Origin: JBEINZ01 sp040377825
GTDB lineage: Bacteria; Pseudomonadota; Alphaproteobacteria; Rhizobiales; Ancalomicrobiaceae
Direction: 5' to 3'
Assembly: GCA_040377825.1 (NCBI GenBank)
Contig: JBEINZ010000213.1
Location: forward strand, 1 to 5,442
Length of the DNA stretch: 5,442 nt
Below, one piece after another: positions 1 to 5,442 of this stretch. Each line of letters opens with the position of its first letter. Position 1 is the stretch's first letter. The notes beneath the pieces are model-generated. The model was not told where the DNA came from, searched no databases, and was given only the letters and a program-made list of their open reading frames with translations. The position numbers and the translations under genes were made by a program.

Positions 1-666
1 GATACGGCGGAAGCGCGGGTTGTCCTCGGGCGCCTCCTCATGTTCCAGGACCCAGGTCAGTTCATGGGGAACATGGACGCCGAAGGCTCCGGCGGCGATT
101 GCCGGCACCACGTCCGACTTCAGCGAATTGCCGACCATCATCGCCCGCTCCGGCCCGTTTGCATGGCGCGCGAAAATCCGCTCGTAAGTCACGGAAGTCT
201 TTTCACTAACGATCTCCACGGCGTGAAAGAAATCGCCGAGCCCCGACTGCGCGAGTTTGCGTTCCTGGTCGAAAAGATCGCCCTTGGTGATCAAAATCAG
301 CCGATGCGAGCCTGAGAGCCGTTCGAGCGTTTCGCGAACATGGGGCAATGTCTCGACCGGATGGCGCAGCATCGCCCGGCCGAACGCCATGATTTCCTCG
401 ATTGTCGCCGCCGGAACGCGACCGTCGGTCAGTTCGATCGCCGTTTCGATCATGGACAGCGTGAATCCCTTCACGCCATAGCCATAAATGGCGAGGTTGC
501 GCCGCTCGGCCTCGATGAGCCTATGCCCAATCGCGCCCGGCTCGGCGTGATCGGCCAAAAGCGCCGCAAATCGGGCCTCGGTCATCTTGAAGACCCGCTC
601 ATTGTGCCAAAGCGTATCGTCGGCATCAAAGCCGATGGCGTTCGGCGCGGTCATGCTGCGCGTCAT
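1..666 (-). CDS. HAD-superfamily hydrolase (C-terminus cut by window edge)
   Basis: Likely a cytoplasmic phosphatase of the haloacid dehalogenase superfamily; the substrate cannot be told from sequence. The visible 222 residues hold all four HAD motifs. Motif I is FDADDTLWHN at residues 13-22, with D14 as expected nucleophile and D16 as general acid/base. Motif II is ITKGD at 126-130, with T127. The motif III lysine is probably K156 in SEKTS. Motif IV is GNSLKSD at 179-185, with N180 where many relatives have Asp. A helical cap lies between motifs I and II (about residues 25-110), as in C1-cap HADs. The start at 666 is chosen over the in-frame ATG at 654 because GGAGG (675-679 on the minus strand) sits 8 nt upstream. 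The frame stays open to base 1, so a short C-terminal piece is missing. It converges with nothing: the tRNA gene to its right is transcribed away from it. Confidence 0.9.
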   Translation of the reverse strand, partial: MTRSMTAPNAIGFDADDTLWHNERVFKMTEARFAALLADHAEPGAIGHRLIEAERRNLAIYGYGVKGFTLSMIETAIELTDGRVPAATIEEIMAFGRAMLRHPVETLPHVRETLERLSGSHRLILITKGDLFDQERKLAQSGLGDFFHAVEIVSEKTSVTYERIFARHANGPERAMMVGNSLKSDVVPAIAAGAFGVHVPHELTWVLEHEEAPEDNPRFRRI

Positions 667-876
667 GAACGAATCCTCCGATCACGACGCTCGCCCCACC
701 GGCGATGTCGTTGGGTGACCATCTGCCGGGGCGGCTCCGATTTCAATCGTGAAACCATGTGCTGAAAACGATATTGCCAGAATGCTGGCCTCCCGCCCTC
801 GTCCGCGTCGTCGTGCGGTTGTATGCTCAAACTGAATATGATTAAGTGAGTCGGCCGATTATCTGATGCCAAGGGG

Positions 877-905
877 TTGGCAAGGGCGAACGACCTTGCT
901 ATTCA
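877..905 (+). promoter_or_regulatory. Probable sigma-70 promoter of the tRNA-Asn gene
   Basis: TTGGCA (877-882) is followed by exactly 17 nt and then TATTCA (900-905). Transcription would start near 911-913, about 16 nt before the mature tRNA. The -35 matches TTGACA at 5 of 6 positions; the -10 is weaker, but read as CTATTC one base earlier it resembles the CTATAT type described for rhizobial promoters. Spacing and placement in front of a tRNA are the main support. Confidence 0.5.
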
Positions 906-928
906 CTGCCCCGCGCCGACCGGCGTAT

Positions 929-1004
929 TCCGCGATAGCTCAGTTGGTAGAGCGTTCGACTGTTAATCGAATGGTCGCAGGTTCGAGTCCTGCTCGCGGA
1001 GCCA
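929..1004 (+). tRNA. tRNA-Asn (anticodon GTT)
   Basis: A complete 76-nt cloverleaf can be folded by eye. The acceptor stem TCCGCGA pairs with TCGCGGA. The D-arm is GCTC-AGTTGGTA-GAGC. The anticodon arm TTCGA-CTGTTAA-TCGAA presents GTT, which reads AAC/AAT (Asn). The variable loop is TGGTC, and the T-arm is GCAGG-TTCGAGT-CCTGC. The discriminator base is G1001 and CCA is encoded at 1002-1004. No mismatch is seen in any stem, so the gene should be functional. Five T residues (1005-1009) follow immediately and may help termination. The DNA on its 3' side is compositionally foreign, which fits the common use of tRNA 3' ends as integration sites, but no second copy of the tRNA 3' end is visible in the window. 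Confidence 0.97.
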
Positions 1005-1025
1005 TTTTTCAGATTGTCCAGCCCG

Positions 1026-1063
1026 GACACATAGGTAAAAGTTTGTTCCTAAGACATGGGTAA
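1026..1063. repeat. Degenerate 13-bp direct repeat (possible IS-end remnant)
   Basis: GACACATAGGTAA at 1026-1038 recurs as AAGACATGGGTAA at 1051-1063, offset 25 bp, with 10 of 13 positions identical. On the minus strand the pair reads as TTACCCATGTCTT followed by TTACCTATGTGTC. From memory, similar ACATGGGTAA-type repeats occur at ends of IS481-like elements in alphaproteobacteria; that link is recall, not a search. No transposase reading frame accompanies it. The rest of 1005-1142 holds nothing else I can support. Confidence 0.35.
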
Positions 1064-1142
1064 CAACCTCGTGGCGAACGGGTTGTCGAGTGGCTGAAGG
1101 GTTCCCATTCACCGCAATTCTGCACCAGATACATCAACCTCA

Positions 1143-2507
1143 CTAATGAGATGAGTGAGTTACCTCGATTACGACGCGACTCTGAGCGAGCTTGTCGAGC
1201 AAAGCCGAGACGCGCATCCGATTTGACCGATCGAGATTGGCGTCCCACTCATCGAGCAGCAGAACTCTGTCGTCCTTTTCGACGATCCGCAGTGCCTGGG
1301 AAAGCTCTTGGCTCTTGCTTTGGCCGGTGGATCGCTCTTGACCTAGCACGGGGAACAACCGGCTCGAAGCGGGCAAATAGAAAGCGGAAGCCATGTTCAA
1401 TGACTTTAGATGAAGAAGAAGCGACGTCTTTCCGGAGCCGTTTGGCCCGAGTAGAACATATCGTCCGGCCGGGCCACCATGCCTGATCAACTCATCGGCC
1501 GAGGCTAAGTCAACCTCAACCCAACTGTTATCCACTTTTCGCAGAAGCCGGAGCCGCGACTCATAGACTTGCGCTTGCAGGTCAACCGGCTCGGTCGAGA
1601 GCGCGCTTTTCAGCCACGCTGTCCGACCCCTTAACCCCAAGTAGTCGCCTATGTTTGCAACGAGATTGGATACGTCCAACAATGTCTCAGTCAAACGGGG
1701 AAGTACTATACCCAAGGCGACGATCTGTTCTAGATCCATCGAGTGGATGCGGTAAAGCACGAGAGCCGAAGTCGGTATCCATATGCAAGCAGCCTGCAGC
1801 ATTGCGAACGACTGAAATGCAACCATGGCCGATAGAGCTAGCCGCCGATACAACTTCCAACGCCGGTCGAATACCTTCAAAAATCGACTCATGACCGTCG
1901 TTTCACCGAGAGAATTTGCTATCCACGCTGCTGGAAGAGCAGAGACAAAGCGGTTGTAGCCTTCTTCAGCAGTTTTAGACTTTTGCGTTTGCCAAGAGCA
2001 CAGATACCAAACAGCCCCCCAGCACAGCACAGCACTTATAAAATAAGACAGAAAAAAATCTGTGAATATAAAAGCCGAAATCAACAAAACTGAAAGACTT
2101 GAAGAGAAAACGAGTGCCGCCGTTCCGTAAACAAAGTCTACGCAGTCTGACACAATGTCTTGGCCCGTCGCCGAAATGATACCTGAAAATTCCTTCTGCG
2201 ACTTTGACCGGACGGCGTGAGCGGCCCTGCCAAAAGTGGACGAAAACGCACCTTGGTAAAACGACCGCCGTGCCGCGCTTTTCCAAATGACCTTCAGGCA
2301 ACTCGCCGCAAACGTTAGTGGATACGGTAGGAAGTAAAGAATTAAAAAGATAAGTACCGCAAAAACGACGTGGTCCCGTGAAGATTCACCAGAAATCACT
2401 CGGGCCAGGTAAACGGGTCCCACGCTATAGCAGAGTTGAAATAGCAAAACACAGGCAAGACACAATAGGCCGGCGACGCCCACGCGAGCGAGTCCGAAGA
2501 CGGTCAT
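1143..2507 (-). CDS. ABC transporter protein with fused membrane domain and compact ATPase domain
   Basis: A 454-residue half-transporter-like protein of unknown substrate, probably in the inner membrane. Hydrophobic stretches lie near residues 9-36, 46-70, 128-148, 150-172, 228-252 and 259-271, consistent with about six membrane helices. The C-terminal ATPase domain has Walker A GPNGSGKT (354-361), signature-like STGQS (393-397), Walker B VLLLDE (415-420), D-loop-like ANLD (423-426) and H-loop H451, and then ends three residues later. It is short for its class: Walker A to Walker B is about 60 residues, roughly half the usual spacing. The typical Q-loop glutamine is not seen; YLPAS at 377-381 may occupy that place. 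The start at 2507 is supported by GGAGG (2516-2520, minus strand) 8 nt upstream. The gene stands alone, without an evident partner, peptidase domain or precursor peptide. Local GC falls to 27% in 2041-2100, unlike its neighbours, suggesting horizontal acquisition. Alternatives are a multidrug or peptide exporter, or a gene decaying by in-frame deletion. Confidence 0.85.
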   Translation of the reverse strand: MTVFGLARVGVAGLLCLACVLLFQLCYSVGPVYLARVISGESSRDHVVFAVLIFLILYFLPYPLTFAASCLKVIWKSAARRSFYQGAFSSTFGRAAHAVRSKSQKEFSGIISATGQDIVSDCVDFVYGTAALVFSSSLSVLLISAFIFTDFFLSYFISAVLCWGAVWYLCSWQTQKSKTAEEGYNRFVSALPAAWIANSLGETTVMSRFLKVFDRRWKLYRRLALSAMVAFQSFAMLQAACIWIPTSALVLYRIHSMDLEQIVALGIVLPRLTETLLDVSNLVANIGDYLGLRGRTAWLKSALSTEPVDLQAQVYESRLRLLRKVDNSWVEVDLASADELIRHGGPAGRYVLLGPNGSGKTSLLLHLKSLNMASAFYLPASSRLFPVLGQERSTGQSKSQELSQALRIVEKDDRVLLLDEWDANLDRSNRMRVSALLDKLAQSRVVIEVTHSSH

Positions 2508-2529
2508 CGATCTGCCCTCCCTGATATTC

Positions 2530-2558
2530 CATATACGTACCTTCTACACGCTTGACAC
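2530..2558 (-). promoter_or_regulatory. Possible promoter of the compact ABC gene
   Basis: On the minus strand GTGTCA (2553-2558) is followed by 17 nt and TATATG (2530-2535). Each hexamer matches the sigma-70 consensus at 4 of 6 positions. Transcription would begin near 2523, leaving a leader of about 16 nt that just holds the GGAGG ribosome-binding site at 2516-2520. The site lies between the gene and the broken edge of the IS3 remnant. Weak call, based on spacing and position only. Confidence 0.25.
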
Positions 2559-2568
2559 GAGCCCCTGC

Positions 2569-2727
2569 GGACCTTGGCGCAGCTTCGAAGCTGTCGAGTT
2601 CGCGACACTGACCTGGGTCGACGGGTTCAACAATTGCCGGCTGCTGGAGTCCATCGGCAACATCCTGCCGGCCGAAGCCAAGGAGCGCTACCGCGCCATG
2701 CTCGACAAGCAGGAGCTGGCGGCATGA
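2569..2727 (+). pseudogene. C-terminal remnant of an IS3-family transposase (OrfB)
   Basis: The frame ending at TGA 2725-2727 encodes 52 residues beginning GPWRSFEAVEF and continuing through WVDGFNNCRLLESIGNI to LPAEAKERY. This is the characteristic tail of IS3-family OrfB transposases, in which WVDWFNNRRLLEPIGN-like wording is common. The integrase-core catalytic DDE residues lie upstream of this part in the family and are absent here. No transposase-like sequence is seen left of about 2569, where the frame continues without recognisable homology toward the start of the ABC gene. OrfA and the left end are also missing from the window. It is therefore a dead fragment, left by a deletion or by rearrangement during acquisition of the neighbouring DNA. 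Confidence 0.85.
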
Positions 2728-2740
2728 CTCAAACAAAACA

Positions 2741-2766
2741 ACCTCCGGTAAACCCGGTGCGGTTCA
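2741..2766 (+). repeat. Right terminal inverted repeat of the IS3-family remnant
   Basis: Just 3' of the transposase stop lies ACCTCCGGTAAACCCG followed by GTGCGGTTCA. Read outward-in on the minus strand it begins TGAACCGCACCGGGTTTACC, matching the TGAACCGC-CCGGGTTT style of terminal repeats I recall for IS3-family members (IS51-like group). The element would end at base 2766, with CA as the terminal dinucleotide. The matching left repeat is not present in the window, so no target duplication can be tested. Confidence 0.65.
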
Positions 2767-2876
2767 CTGCTCAGCAGCAAGATGCTGAAGTTGATATCGC
2801 GATGCGTAAACTCAGGTATGATGAAAGTTCAGGCGAAGACACGCCGAAAGGGGACGATAACCAACATTGACCCCCT
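2767..2876. other. Orphan segment between the IS end and the HisD-family gene
   Basis: About 110 bases with no recognised feature. An open frame on the plus strand starts at ATG 2724, overlapping the transposase stop as ATGA, and ends at TGA 2868-2870. It encodes 48 residues that are hydrophilic and include QQQDAEVDIAMRKLRYDESS. The first third of that frame is made of IS end sequence, and no ribosome-binding site specific to it is evident, so I do not call it a gene. The part right of 2766 could be the 3' remnant of a gene interrupted by the IS. Confidence 0.3.
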
Positions 2877-2886
2877 CCCCCCCCCC
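2877..2886. repeat. Ten-base C/G homopolymer abutting the HisD-family stop codon
   Basis: Ten consecutive C (2877-2886), preceded by CCCCCT (2871-2876). On the minus strand this gives G10-A-G5 directly after the TGA stop of the dehydrogenase (2887-2889). Runs of this length are prone to slippage and to sequencing error. Because it lies after the stop codon, length changes would not alter the protein. No hairpin or T-run typical of an intrinsic terminator accompanies it. Confidence 0.9.
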
Positions 2887-4209
2887 TCACCTCTCCAAAT
2901 ACCCCTCCCTCATCTCCGAAACCGCATTGTAATGCGAGGAAAACCCCTCGTAATTCGCCAGGACTCTCGCGTGCTTGGCGAATTCGGGGTAGGCGGGCTT
3001 GGTGACGTAACCGATTGACGATCGCTTGATGAAGTCGGTCACGGAAAGCGGGCCATAGGTCCGCGCCCAGCGGCTGGTCGGGAGAACGGCGTTGGGCCCC
3101 AAGCCGAAATTGGCGATGCTGCATGGGGTATGCGGCCCCATGAGGATTTCCGAGGCCTCGGTGATGTGGCCCAGATGCGCGAACGGATCGGTGGAAAGCA
3201 GCTCGAGATGCTCGGGCGCGTAGTCGTTGATGAAGCGGTAGCTCTCCTCGACCGATGGCGTCAGGATGATCCCGCCATGCGGGCCTGTCAGGACCGTGGT
3301 TGAGAACTGCGCCCGTTGTTCGGTCATCTTCGCCCAATGGCCGGGCAGCGCGGCAAGTGCTTCCTCCGCCACGCGGCGGCTGTGGGTGACCAAATACGCC
3401 GATGAATCCGGGCCGTGTTCGGCTTCGATCAGCAGGTCCAACGCGGCCAGTCCGCCATGTATCGTCTCGTCGGCGAAGATGATGGCCTCGGATGGCCCTG
3501 CCGGCAGGCCCGGATCGATGACGCCGGATAGAACACGCTTGGCCGCCACCACCCACGGGCTCCCCGGCCCGATTACTTTCAGCGCCGGCTTGACCGTCTT
3601 GGTACCATAGGCGACCGCCGCGACGGCCTGCGCGCCGCCGCATTTGTAGACCGTCTCCACGCCGGCAAGCCGCGCGGCAACGAGCGTGGCCGCGTCGACG
3701 GATCCGTCGGGGGCCGGCGGCGTGACGATGGCGATCTCCGGCACGCCGGCGACGGTCGCAGGAACGGTTGTCATCATCGTCACCGAGGGAAACGCGCCCT
3801 TGCCCCGCGGCACATAAAGCGCAACAGACTTGATCGGCGTGAAGCGATCGCCGGCAAAGGCCCCCGGCCGCATCTCCTTCAGCCACATCGCCTCCGGCTT
3901 CTGTTCCTCGTGAAAGCGGCGAATGTTGTCGATGCCGAAGCGGATCGCCTCGATAACGTCCGGATCGACCGCTGTGAAAGCCGCATCGAACTCGGCTTCC
4001 GTCGTCTTCAGGCGCCGGTCATCGAGATCGGCCTTATCGAACTCGCGCGCGAAGCGAACGAGCGCGGAATCGCCTTCGGTCCGGACTGCCTCGATGATCG
4101 GTTTGACCTTCTCGACGAATGAGGAAAGATCGGTCTCCGACCGGTTCAAAAGCGCGTCACGTTGGGCCTCGCCGAGAGTGCCGAGTTCATGGAAGCTTAC
4201 CTTGGACAT
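2887..4209 (-). CDS. hisD: HisD-family (histidinol dehydrogenase-like) NAD-dependent dehydrogenase
   Basis: A full-length 440-residue member of the zinc- and NAD-dependent histidinol dehydrogenase family, expected in the cytoplasm. Family landmarks are YVPRGKGAFPS (residues 132-142), PAGPSE (236-241), EAEHGPDS (262-269), NDYAPEHLE (328-336) with the catalytic E333-H334 pair, and the C-terminal SSHYNAV, with H426. Aligned to E. coli HisD, zinc ligands H262 and H419 are kept (H265, H426), but ligand Q259 is Glu (E262), ligand D360 is Asn (N367) and substrate-contact H367 is Ala (A374). These changes suggest a paralogue with a different alcohol substrate; sulfopropanediol dehydrogenase HpsN is one known non-histidinol member. 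The symbol is a family label. The start at 4209 is preferred because GAGG lies 6 nt upstream; ATG 4225-4227 would add MNARRV. The gene follows two ABC permease genes in the same direction with a gap of about 28 nt, so co-transcription and a link to the imported solute are likely. Confidence 0.88.
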   Translation of the reverse strand: MSKVSFHELGTLGEAQRDALLNRSETDLSSFVEKVKPIIEAVRTEGDSALVRFAREFDKADLDDRRLKTTEAEFDAAFTAVDPDVIEAIRFGIDNIRRFHEEQKPEAMWLKEMRPGAFAGDRFTPIKSVALYVPRGKGAFPSVTMMTTVPATVAGVPEIAIVTPPAPDGSVDAATLVAARLAGVETVYKCGGAQAVAAVAYGTKTVKPALKVIGPGSPWVVAAKRVLSGVIDPGLPAGPSEAIIFADETIHGGLAALDLLIEAEHGPDSSAYLVTHSRRVAEEALAALPGHWAKMTEQRAQFSTTVLTGPHGGIILTPSVEESYRFINDYAPEHLELLSTDPFAHLGHITEASEILMGPHTPCSIANFGLGPNAVLPTSRWARTYGPLSVTDFIKRSSIGYVTKPAYPEFAKHARVLANYEGFSSHYNAVSEMREGYLER

Positions 4210-4215
4210 CACTCG

Positions 4216-4219
4216 CCTC
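4216..4219 (-). promoter_or_regulatory. Ribosome-binding site deciding the start of the HisD-family gene
   Basis: GAGG on the minus strand, 6 nt before ATG 4207-4209. The alternative upstream ATG at 4225-4227 has only a weak GAG about 9 nt ahead of it. The site lies within the codons of the longer version, so both starts remain possible. Confidence 0.5.
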
Positions 4220-4237
4220 GCGTTCATGGTCCGATTC

Positions 4238-5038
4238 TCACTTTGATTTCAAGAATATGTCGAGCCCGACAAGCCGATCCAACGCCACGATGGCAAAGGC
4301 CGCGCAGGCGATGAAGACGACCGAAATGGCCGCAAGATCGGGCGTGATGATCGACCGGATGGAATTGTAGATTTGAACCGGCAAGGTCACGATCCGCGCG
4401 TCGACGAGCAGAAGGCTGACCAGGAACTCATTCAACGTCAAGATGAACATCAAGAGCGAACCGGAAATGATGCCGGGCATCACGGCCGGGATCGTGACCG
4501 AGAAGAACGCCTGCAAGGGCGAGGCCCCGCAGCTGGCTGCCGCCAGTTCAAGATCCGGATCGAGCGAACTGGCGCTAGCGTTCACCGCCCAGATCATGAA
4601 GGGCAGATTGATCACGCAGCAGGCAATCCCAACCGGCCAAAGCTGCCCCAAAATCCCGCCCTGACCGAAAACGAGCATCAAGCCGACGCCCGACCCAATG
4701 AGCGGGATGGTGAAAGGCAGCAGCAGGTAGGTTTGGATCGCCGAGGTGAAGCGGATCTTGTGCTTGGCGAGCGCCAGGGCGGCAAGCGTGCCCGTCGGAA
4801 TGGCAACGGCGGTGCAGATGGCTGCGACGTAGACGGTTCGGAAGAACGCATCGCGCAAATCGGCGGACTGGGCGATCTTCGCATACCATTTCAAGGACAA
4901 ACCGACCGGCGGGAAGGTGATGATGTTGCCGGCCGTGAACGATGCGCCGATCACCACGATCGTCGGCGCGGAGAGGCAAATGAGCGCCAAGCCCACGAAG
5001 AACCACAAAAACAGCGACTTGCCGAACGGCTGGGTCAT
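4238..5038 (-). CDS. ABC transporter permease, spermidine/putrescine (PotC) type
   Basis: A 266-residue inner-membrane permease of a binding-protein-dependent importer. Hydrophobic segments near residues 9-31, 66-91, 100-124, 135-154, 187-212 and 236-256 fit the six-helix plan. The periplasmic stretch FPPVGLSLKWY (42-52) is a wording common in polyamine-type second permeases. The EAA loop, which docks on the ATPase, is visible at about 164-189 as LELAAASCGAS followed by IPAVMPG. The solute is not proven, since this subfamily also carries opines, phosphonates and other organic cations. The start ATG overlaps the stop of the preceding permease as ATGA (5035-5038), and GGGG within that gene can serve as ribosome-binding site, so translation is probably coupled. 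The HisD-family gene follows downstream. The cognate ATPase and solute-binding protein are not in the window and probably lie beyond the right edge. Confidence 0.93.
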   Translation of the reverse strand: MTQPFGKSLFLWFFVGLALICLSAPTIVVIGASFTAGNIITFPPVGLSLKWYAKIAQSADLRDAFFRTVYVAAICTAVAIPTGTLAALALAKHKIRFTSAIQTYLLLPFTIPLIGSGVGLMLVFGQGGILGQLWPVGIACCVINLPFMIWAVNASASSLDPDLELAAASCGASPLQAFFSVTIPAVMPGIISGSLLMFILTLNEFLVSLLLVDARIVTLPVQIYNSIRSIITPDLAAISVVFIACAAFAIVALDRLVGLDIFLKSK

Positions 5039-5442
5039 TTGCCGTCCCCTTGCATGGCGAGCGTGCCGGCTCCGAACAGGGCGAAGACGAGGGCGACCAT
5101 CGCGGACCCGACGGCAACCAGAAGCATGGCAAGCGCGGCTCCGAGGCCCTGGTCGGATGTTCGGAAGAATTGATCGTAGATCGAATTGGCGATGAAGTCC
5201 TGCGAGCCGCCGCCGAGGATCGCGGGGATTGCGAAGTCGGTCAGCGACAGCGTCATTACGACGAGCCCCGCCCCGATGAAGCCCGGACGGGCCAGCGGCA
5301 GGACGATATGCCAAAAAGTTCGGGTCCAGTCCGCGCCGAGCGACGTCGCGGCCGACTCCAATTCCTCCGGTATCGCGGTCAGCGCGGGCGCCAGCATCAA
5401 GACGGCAAACGGCAGCATGTATTGAACTAGGCCGAAGATGAC
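5035..5442 (-). CDS. ABC transporter permease, PotB/PotH type (N-terminus cut by window edge)
   Basis: The last 135 residues of the partner permease of the polyamine-type importer. The frame is open through the right edge, where it begins VIFGLVQYMLPFAVL; the ATG at 5416-5418 is therefore an internal methionine. The EAA loop is clear: EELESAATSLGAD (residues 26-38) followed by HIVLPLARPG (45-54), the usual EAA-G-I-LP pattern. Two further membrane helices follow near 56-78 and 103-127, after which the protein ends in a short polar tail. With the downstream permease it would form the heterodimeric membrane channel. The 4-bp ATGA stop/start overlap ties the two genes into one operon. The promoter is outside the window. 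Confidence 0.92.
   Translation of the reverse strand, partial: VIFGLVQYMLPFAVLMLAPALTAIPEELESAATSLGADWTRTFWHIVLPLARPGFIGAGLVVMTLSLTDFAIPAILGGGSQDFIANSIYDQFFRTSDQGLGAALAMLLVAVGSAMVALVFALFGAGTLAMQGDGK

Noticed and set aside
776..789. Small hairpin GCCAG-AATG-CTGGC between the HAD and tRNA genes
   Set aside because: A 5-bp stem without a T-run is expected by chance; no regulatory context supports it.
866..1063. 65-codon frame running through the tRNA gene
   Set aside because: It translates the tRNA itself; the cloverleaf explains the sequence.
1063..1086. Inverted repeat ACAACC/GGTTGT with a 12-nt loop, considered as a terminator
   Set aside because: The stem is only 6 bp, the loop is long and no T-run follows on either strand.
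1975..2301. Minus-strand frame of 108 codons inside the ABC gene
   Set aside because: It is an alternative frame of the membrane domain and has no motif of its own.
929..2766. Search for a direct repeat of the tRNA 3' end marking an integrated island
   Set aside because: No second copy of the tRNA 3' segment was found by eye in the window, so attachment sites are not called.
3266..3610. Open frame on the plus strand opposite the HisD-family gene
   Set aside because: It lies wholly antisense to a clear conserved gene and shows no family motif; high GC gives long antisense frames.
4373..5173. 266-codon plus-strand frame opposite the permease genes
   Set aside because: Its product is dominated by Arg, Gln, Asp and Gly with no domain, and it mirrors two well-supported permeases.

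Overview
The window reads as chromosome of a high-GC alphaproteobacterium, most likely from the Rhizobiales (Mesorhizobium/Rhizobium-like). This is inferred from codon use, the polyamine-type ABC permease pair, the tRNA promoter style and the IS type; no species can be named from the sequence alone.

Layout from left to right. (1) Positions 1-666, minus: a HAD-superfamily hydrolase whose C-terminus runs off the left edge. (2) Positions 667-928: intergenic DNA with a plausible promoter reading right into (3) an intact tRNA-Asn(GTT) gene at 929-1004, plus strand, with encoded CCA. (4) Positions 1005-1142: noncoding DNA with a degenerate 13-bp direct repeat that resembles transposon-end sequence. 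(5) Positions 1143-2507, minus: a 454-aa ABC protein with an N-terminal membrane domain and an unusually short C-terminal ATPase domain. It is locally very AT-rich (27% GC in 2041-2100, against 70% in 3541-3600) and looks acquired. (6) Positions 2569-2766, plus: the last 52 codons and right terminal end of an IS3-family element whose rest is missing. (7) Positions 2767-2886: an orphan segment ending in a ten-C run. (8) Positions 2887-5442, minus: an operon of two binding-protein-dependent ABC permeases (the first cut by the right edge, joined to the second by an ATGA overlap), followed after a short gap by a HisD-family dehydrogenase.

How the parts fit: the permease-permease-dehydrogenase operon looks like a native uptake-and-oxidation module. 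The HisD-family protein keeps the catalytic Glu-His pair but has changed two of the four zinc ligands known in E. coli HisD, so it probably oxidises something other than histidinol, perhaps the imported solute. The interval between the tRNA-Asn gene and this operon (about 1005-2886) looks like an insertion zone holding a foreign transporter gene and mobile-element debris.

The most unusual item is the compact ABC ATPase domain: Walker A, signature, Walker B, D-loop and H-loop are all present, but only about 60 residues separate Walker A from Walker B and no recognisable Q-loop or helical subdomain lies between them. I see no CRISPR array, complete mobile element, toxin-antitoxin pair or recognisable defence system.
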